The notes beneath the pieces were generated by a model. That model was given only the letters and a program-made list of their open reading frames with translations, was not told where the DNA came from and did not search any database. A program made the position numbers and the translations under genes. A DNA stretch of 32,376 nt from Frankia nepalensis (GTDB lineage: Bacteria > Actinomycetota > Actinomycetes > Frankiales > Frankiaceae). This document shows, one piece after another, positions 28,207-32,376 of this stretch; within the stretch, counting starts at the first letter, position 1, and each line of letters starts with the position of its first letter. The DNA lies in assembly GCF_016786325.1 (NCBI RefSeq), contig NZ_JADWYU010000182.1:1-32376 (forward strand), in the 5' to 3' direction.

Positions 28207-29424
28207 TTACCGGGCCGGATCGGGTGACACCGCGACCACGCCGTCCTCGACGAGGCGGGCGACGTCGTCGGCGGCGTAGCCGAGGGCGGTGAGGATCTGG
28301 GCCGAATGCTCGCCGAGGCGTGGGCCGGGGCGACGGATGGCCGGCTGGGCGTCGTCGAACTGGACGGGAGCGGCGGCCAGGCGCAGGCCGGGGACCGCCG
28401 GGTGGGCCATCAGGTAGCCGTTGGCGGCGATCGCCGGGTCGGCGACGACCTCGGGCGGGTCGGCGAAGACGGAGAAGATGCAGTCCTCGGCGCGCAGCCG
28501 GGCCTCCAGCTCGGCGCGGGTGAGGCCGGCGACGGCGGCGCGGAAGCGGGCGCGCAGCTCGGGCCAGGCCGGGCGGCGGACGGCGTCGTCGGCATAGGCG
28601 TCGACGAGCTCTCCCAGGCCGAGCGCGCGGCAGGCCGGCGCCCAGTAGCGGTCGTCGTCCAGCATGATCAGCTGTAGGTAGCGGCCGTCGCTGGTGCGGT
28701 AGGCGAAGGTGAGCGGGCTGCGCGGGCGCTCCGGCCCGGAGTCCATCGTCTCCCCGGTCACCGACGCGTAGGCCAGGTCGGGGCTCAGCGCCCAGGTGGC
28801 GGCGCCGAGCAGGGAGGTGTCGACGACGGTCCCCTGCCCGGTCCGCAGGACGTGCACGAGCGCGGCGCAGATCCCGCCGGCGAGGAACATCCCCGACGGG
28901 ATGTCGCCCAGCGCCGGCCGCTGGTTGATGGGCTCGGGGGAGCCGTCCGGGGTCAGCACGTGGGCGACGGACCCGCGCGCCCAGTAGGAGACGCCGTCGA
29001 AGCCGCCGGACTCCGCGTCCGGGCCCGCCTGGCCGTAGCCGTGGCCCTTGGCGAAGACCAGCGTCGGGTTGAGGGCGAACAGGTCGTCCGGCTCGGTGCG
29101 CAGCTTGCGGCGCACCCGGGGCAGCTGGTTGGTGATGTAGACGTCGGCCCATCCGACGAGCCGCTCGAACACCTCGCGGCCGGCCGGCACGGTCACGTCC
29201 AGGGCGATGCCGCGCTTGTTGCGGTTGACCAGGTCGTACATGTACTCGACGCCGTCCGCGTCCGGCACCAGCCGGTTCGGATGGACCAGGCGCATCGGGT
29301 CGCCCGTCGGCCGCTCGATTTTGATCACGTCGGCGCCGAAGTCCGCGAGCGCCGCGGCGGCTGAGGGCACGAACCCGTGCTCGGAGAAGTCGAGCACCTT
29401 GATCCCGGCTAACGGCAACGTCAC
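28207..29424 (-). CDS. Family III (CaiB/BaiF) CoA transferase
   Basis: This 405-residue enzyme transfers CoA between carboxylic acids through an aspartyl-CoA anhydride. The family pattern is clear: LPLAGIKVLDFSEHGFVPSAAAALADFGADVIKIERP at the start, LVNRNKRGIALDV, WADVYITN, and the catalytic Asp143 in GGFDGVSYWARG. GDIPSGMFLAGGICAALVHVLRTGQG follows. GTG 29424 is preferred over an in-frame GTG at 29442 because GGAGG lies seven bases before it. The carboxylate partners are unknown. Relatives act on carnitine, bile acids, oxalate, benzylsuccinate or alpha-methylacyl-CoA. The aldehyde dehydrogenase next door could supply an acid substrate, but that is inference. A SARP-like motif lies 65-81 bp upstream. 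Confidence 0.92.
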   Translation of the reverse strand: MTLPLAGIKVLDFSEHGFVPSAAAALADFGADVIKIERPTGDPMRLVHPNRLVPDADGVEYMYDLVNRNKRGIALDVTVPAGREVFERLVGWADVYITNQLPRVRRKLRTEPDDLFALNPTLVFAKGHGYGQAGPDAESGGFDGVSYWARGSVAHVLTPDGSPEPINQRPALGDIPSGMFLAGGICAALVHVLRTGQGTVVDTSLLGAATWALSPDLAYASVTGETMDSGPERPRSPLTFAYRTSDGRYLQLIMLDDDRYWAPACRALGLGELVDAYADDAVRRPAWPELRARFRAAVAGLTRAELEARLRAEDCIFSVFADPPEVVADPAIAANGYLMAHPAVPGLRLAAAPVQFDDAQPAIRRPGPRLGEHSAQILTALGYAADDVARLVEDGVVAVSPDPAR

Positions 29425-29488
29425 GAGGAGACCTCCACCCACCGCTCAGGAACGCCCGGACAGATAGACCGGTCTCTCCGTCGCGGGT

Positions 29489-29505
29489 CGTCAGTCGCAC
29501 GCAAC
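29489..29505. promoter_or_regulatory. Third copy of the GTCAGTCG-NN-CGCAA motif, upstream of the CoA transferase
   Basis: CGTCAGTCGCACGCAAC shares GTCAGTCG-NN-CGCAA with the two SARP-type arrays. Its CGTCAG and CGCAAC are 11 bp apart, and GGCAAC follows two turns later at 29523. On the plus strand it faces away from the CoA transferase gene, whose start is 65 bp to the left. Confidence 0.45.
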
Positions 29506-29645
29506 CAGAGTCGACCGCGACCGGCAACCGGCCCTCGCGGCGCCGGGCGGGCACCGCGAGGGCTGGACGGACCTGTCAGGGGCAGTGGAGGGCGGCGGTG
29601 GAGAGCAATGCCAGGGGTGGGGGAGCGAGGCCAAGGGCGGTGAAT

Positions 29646-29674
29646 GAGGTCAGGGACGAGCGAGGTCAGGGACG
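29646..29674. repeat. 16-bp-period tandem repeat downstream of the exporter gene
   Basis: GAGGTCAGGGACG occurs at 29646-29658 and 29662-29674, with a weaker relative just before. It lies in the 263-bp gap between the exporter stop and the CoA transferase start, where no gene is visible. Confidence 0.7.
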
Positions 29675-29687
29675 GTGGAGCAAGCGG

Positions 29688-31430
29688 TCAGCCCGCCTCC
29701 GGCCCGGCCGCCGCGCGGGGCTGGGGCAGGGAGGCGGCGGGGGCGGCCCCGGCCGCGGGAGGCCGGACGCGCAGCAGCGGGCCGGCCACGGCGGCCGCCG
29801 CGCACAGCGCGGCCATCAGCCAGTAGACGTCCAGGAAACGACCGACGCCGCCTCCCGAACGGTCGACCAGCAGCGCCGTCGCGGCGATACCGAGGGCGGC
29901 GCCGACCTGGCGGGCGGCGATGTTCAGGCCGACCGCCGCCGCGAACCGGCGCGGCTCGACCGCCAGCGCCGCGGCGCTCGACACGCCGACGCTGACCGCG
30001 CCGATCCCGAGGCCGAGGCCGAACCCGGCCGGGAGCCAGCCGCTCGCGAAGTGCGGCGTCTCGGGCAGCCACAGCGCGCAGGCCGACGCCGTCGCGGCGA
30101 GGATGACGCTGCCGCCGACGACCAGCGCCCACGGCGCCGGCTGCCGGCGTGACCGGCCGATCATGATCCCGACCAGCGCGGCCCACCCGGCGGCGGGCGT
30201 CATCGCGAACCCGGCGGCCAGCACCGAGTAGTCCCAGGCCTCGACGAGGAACAGCACGCCAAGGAGCAGCGAGGCGTACAGCGCGGCGCCGAAGAGCACC
30301 GAGATGACGTTGGCGGTCGCGTACGCCCGGATGCGCCACAGGTCGACCTCGAGGGCCGGAGCCGGGTGACGCGCCGAGCGGCCCACCGCCGCGGCGGTGC
30401 TGGCCGCCCCGCCCAGCAGGCACGCCAGCGTCGCCGCGCTGGCCCAGCCCCAGCGCTGGGACTCCGTGAGGCCGAGCACCAGCCCGCCGATCCCGGCCAC
30501 GAGCAGGACCGTCGCCACCGCGTCCGGCCCGCGGCGGGCCGCGCCCGCCGCCGCGCTGCCCGCCGTGCCCGGCCGGTCGGCGTCCGGCAGCCGTGGGGCG
30601 CGCGCGAGCAGCCACGCGCCGATCGGGACGTTGATGACGAACAGCACCCGCCAGTTGGCGACGTCGACGAGGATCCCGCCCAGCGCGGGGCCGGCGACCG
30701 CCGCGAGCGCGGCGGACGCGCTCCACAGGCCGATGGCCGCGGCGCGCCGCTCGGGCGGGGTGTCGGCGAGCACGATCGCGAACGAGGCCGGGATCAGCAG
30801 CGCCGCGCCGAGGCCCTGCACCGCGCGGGCGACGAGCAGGACCCAGAACAGCGGGGCCACGACCGCGAGTACGGACGCGACCGTGAACACGGCCGTCCCG
30901 ACGACGAACAGGCGCCGACGGCCGAACACGTCGGCGAGCCGGCCGGCGGGCGCGAGCAGTGCGGCGAACGGGAGCGCGTAGAGAGTCACCACCCAGGACA
31001 CCGAGGTCACGCCGACCTCGAAGTCGCGGGCGAGGTCGGGGACCGCCAGGTTGGTGATCGTCGCGTCCAGGAAGGCGAGGAACGACCCGCCGCAGGCCAG
31101 CAGGAGCGACCTGGGCGCCGAGCGGGCAGGCGTCGCCCCGGCCGGTGCTGACCGCGCTGGCGCTGACTTCGCCGGTGCCGACTCGGCCGGTGCCGACGCC
31201 GCGGAGGGCGCGACCGAGGTTGGCCGCGGCGGCGGCTCCTGGGCGGATGGCGGGGCGGCATGGGGTGGCGAGGCCGTGTGGGGTGGCGGGGCGGCGCCGG
31301 GTGAGGCGGCGACGTCGGGTGAGGCGGTGGTGCCGGGTGAGGCGGCGGCGCCGGGGGACGGGAGCGCCTCGTCGGAGACCGCCCGTGGCGCGGCGGGCCG
31401 CGGGTCGGAAGGCAGCGTGTGGGAGCCCAT
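29688..31430 (-). CDS. MFS drug exporter, DHA2 (EmrB/QacA) family
   Basis: This 580-residue protein has hydrophobic segments from residue 108 to about 555, spanning the 14-helix DHA2 layout. The first helix carries the DHA2-style FLDATITNLAVPDL. Motif A is GRLADVFGRRR in the loop after the second helix, and motif C-like glycines occur in AVAGPALGGIL. Such proteins export hydrophobic drugs or cationic compounds by proton antiport. The first 107 residues are Ala/Pro/Ser-rich with short repeats (SAPA, ASPG, HTASPPHAAPP), unusual for the family, and predicted to be cytoplasmic. ATG 31430 fits the promoter, with a -10 box ending nine bases upstream, i.e. a leaderless message. It is divergent from a TetR regulator that probably represses it. 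Confidence 0.92.
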   Translation of the reverse strand: MGSHTLPSDPRPAAPRAVSDEALPSPGAAASPGTTASPDVAASPGAAPPPHTASPPHAAPPSAQEPPPRPTSVAPSAASAPAESAPAKSAPARSAPAGATPARSAPRSLLLACGGSFLAFLDATITNLAVPDLARDFEVGVTSVSWVVTLYALPFAALLAPAGRLADVFGRRRLFVVGTAVFTVASVLAVVAPLFWVLLVARAVQGLGAALLIPASFAIVLADTPPERRAAAIGLWSASAALAAVAGPALGGILVDVANWRVLFVINVPIGAWLLARAPRLPDADRPGTAGSAAAGAARRGPDAVATVLLVAGIGGLVLGLTESQRWGWASAATLACLLGGAASTAAAVGRSARHPAPALEVDLWRIRAYATANVISVLFGAALYASLLLGVLFLVEAWDYSVLAAGFAMTPAAGWAALVGIMIGRSRRQPAPWALVVGGSVILAATASACALWLPETPHFASGWLPAGFGLGLGIGAVSVGVSSAAALAVEPRRFAAAVGLNIAARQVGAALGIAATALLVDRSGGGVGRFLDVYWLMAALCAAAAVAGPLLRVRPPAAGAAPAASLPQPRAAAGPEAG

Positions 31431-31438
31431 GGCTGGGC

Positions 31439-31497
31439 AATTTAGCGACCGAACGTTCGTACTTCAATAGCGAACGGTCGATCGGTATGCTGGCGCG
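31439..31497. promoter_or_regulatory. Overlapping divergent promoters with two operator repeats
   Basis: Toward the TetR gene: -35 TTCAAT (31463-31468), 17-bp spacer, -10 TATGCT (31486-31491), placing the start point at the GTG itself. Toward the exporter, minus strand: -35 TTGAAG (31467-31462), 17-bp spacer, -10 TAAATT (31444-31439), placing the start at or beside the ATG 31430. Two CGAACG-N-TCG sites (CGAACGTTCG 31450-31459, CGAACGGTCG 31471-31480) are 21 bp apart, one in each spacer. This suits a TetR dimer pair repressing both directions. Confidence 0.7.
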
Positions 31498-32121
31498 GTG
31501 ACCGGCCGCCGTTCCGCCGCCGACGCGCTCGAGACGCGCGCGGCGATCCTGCGGCGCGCCGCCGACATCGGCTCGGTCGAGGGCTTGGACGGCATCACGA
31601 TCGGTCGGCTCGCGGCCGACCTCCAGATGAGCAAGTCGGGCGTGATCGGCCACTTCGGCGCCAAGGAGCAACTCCAGCTCGCCACCCTCGACTACGCGGC
31701 GGATCTCTTCCGTGAGCGGGTCTGGGTGCCGGTCCAACACCGGAAGCCGGGGCTGGAGCGCCTGCTCGCGGTCTGCGCCTCCTGGACCCGCTATTCCGGC
31801 TCGACGCCCTTCCCGGGCGGCTGTTTCATCGCTTCGACCACCTTCGAGTGGGACGGCCGGTCCGGCCCCGTTCACGACGCGTTAGCCGTGGTCAAGAACC
31901 GCTGGCGGCGCACCCTTGCCAGGGACATCGCGACCGCCATCGCCGCCGGCGACCTGCCCGCCGACACCGATCTCGACCAGGCCGTCTTCGCGCTGGAGGC
32001 GCTGGCCTTCGGGATCGGCCAGGCCGGCCAGCTTCATGGCGACGTTCAGGCCCCCGTCTGGGCCCTGCGCGCCATGTACGCGGTCCTCGGCGTCCCTGTG
32101 CCCACGGAGGCGGCGAGCTGA
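31498..32121 (+). CDS. TetR-family transcriptional repressor
   Basis: This 207-residue protein has an N-terminal TetR HTH at about 13-60 (TRAAILRRAADIGSVEGLDGITIGRLAADLQMSKSGVIGHFGAKEQLQLATLDYA). The C-terminal ligand-binding half resembles the TetR_C group with the SWTRYSGSTPFPGGCFIAS segment. GTG 31498 has no ribosome site but sits at the predicted transcription start, so a leaderless message is likely. It is divergent from the DHA2 exporter, and the two CGAACGNTCG operators lie in the shared promoter. By analogy with QacR/TetR pairs it would release the exporter gene on binding a drug-like ligand; the ligand is unknown. Confidence 0.93.
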   Translation: MTGRRSAADALETRAAILRRAADIGSVEGLDGITIGRLAADLQMSKSGVIGHFGAKEQLQLATLDYAADLFRERVWVPVQHRKPGLERLLAVCASWTRYSGSTPFPGGCFIASTTFEWDGRSGPVHDALAVVKNRWRRTLARDIATAIAAGDLPADTDLDQAVFALEALAFGIGQAGQLHGDVQAPVWALRAMYAVLGVPVPTEAAS

Positions 32122-32140
32122 TTTCACCGCCCGCCGCGTC

Positions 32141-32303
32141 CTAGTAGTGCTTCGTTAGGTCGTGCGGCCAGGACCGGCGCGCGGGCCAGACGATCACTCG
32201 CCCGGGCTTGTGACCTGCGTGGATGCGGGAGGATGATCGCGCTCGTTGTGGCCGCGCGGCACGCGTTCGCGCTGGTCAGAGCAACCTGACGAAGTACTGC
32301 TAG
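32141..32303. mobile_element. MITE-like element with CTAG ends
   Basis: CTAGTAGTGCTTCGTTAGGT (32141-32160) is the inverse of ACCTGACGAAGTACTGCTAG (32284-32303) at 17 of 20 positions. CTAG at both outer ends could be a 4-bp target duplication, which leaves a 155-bp body with 16-bp inverted ends (13/16). No reading frame of note lies inside. CTAG/YTAR duplication is known for IS701-like elements, so a non-autonomous relative is possible. The last 73 bp of the window hold nothing recognisable and are somewhat AT-richer. Confidence 0.65.
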
Positions 32304-32376
32304 GAATGGCCTGAAGATCTTGTTTTCTGGGTTGTTGATCGTCCGGTTCTGCGTGCGACTGTGGCGTGGAGCCGGG

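Noticed and set aside
26411-29554. A 1047-codon minus-strand open frame across the aldehyde dehydrogenase and CoA transferase
   Set aside because: It is antisense or out of frame to two well-recognised genes and has no domain of its own; a high-GC artefact.
29646-29674. SARP-type array, because GAGGTCAG resembles half-sites near 23712
   Set aside because: The period is 16 bp rather than 10-11 bp, and it sits after the exporter stop rather than in a clear promoter.

Overview
The window is about 32.4 kb of very GC-rich DNA with strong third-position G/C bias and frequent GTG/TTG starts. It encodes SARP- and LuxR-type regulators, a wax-ester-synthase-like acyltransferase, a CaiB/BaiF CoA transferase and HrpA. 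Together these point to a filamentous or soil actinomycete. A Frankia-like genome is plausible, but that is inference. No rRNA, tRNA or CRISPR array was recognised.

Left part (1-10.5 kb): the 3' part of a CAP-domain protein, an orphan amino-acid-type substrate-binding lipoprotein, an FMN-reductase-like flavoprotein, and a methionine-salvage cluster. The cluster is mtnB (+), a LacI-family regulator and mtnA (both -), then mtnD-mtnC (+, ATGA overlap). These enzymes convert methylthioribose-1-phosphate to the keto acid precursor of methionine. A type II NADH dehydrogenase follows, with dyad sites upstream and a strong terminator hairpin downstream.

Centre (10.5-19.5 kb): an 89-bp-period repeat precedes a 1545-residue HrpA helicase. 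Next is a small HTH/ClpN-domain gene pair under two palindromes. Then comes the most unusual segment. An identical 24-bp sequence occurs at 16477-16500 and at 18176-18199, the second copy lying inside the 3' end of a WS/DGAT-type acyltransferase gene. Between them lies a single lower-GC gene for a DUF234-type ATPase, preceded by an array of three exact-period (15 bp) ACATNNATGT dyads. Beyond the distal 24-bp copy, a short reading frame continues in the acyltransferase frame and stops. This is what an insertion of about 1.7 kb into the acyltransferase 3' end would leave, so the segment is proposed as a minimal mobile cassette.

Right part (19.5-32.4 kb): a 1249-residue hybrid regulator (SARP winged helix, BTAD, ATPase, C-terminal LuxR-type HTH). 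It is divergent from an FAD-dependent oxidoreductase and followed by a class III cyclase, an aldehyde dehydrogenase and a CoA transferase. The upstream regions of the oxidoreductase and the cyclase share arrays of short direct repeats spaced 10-11 bp, the spacing SARP proteins recognise, and a related pair lies upstream of the CoA transferase. This suggests a local regulon. A DHA2-type exporter and a TetR regulator then share a compact divergent promoter that looks leaderless on both sides. The window ends with a 163-bp MITE-like element flanked by CTAG.
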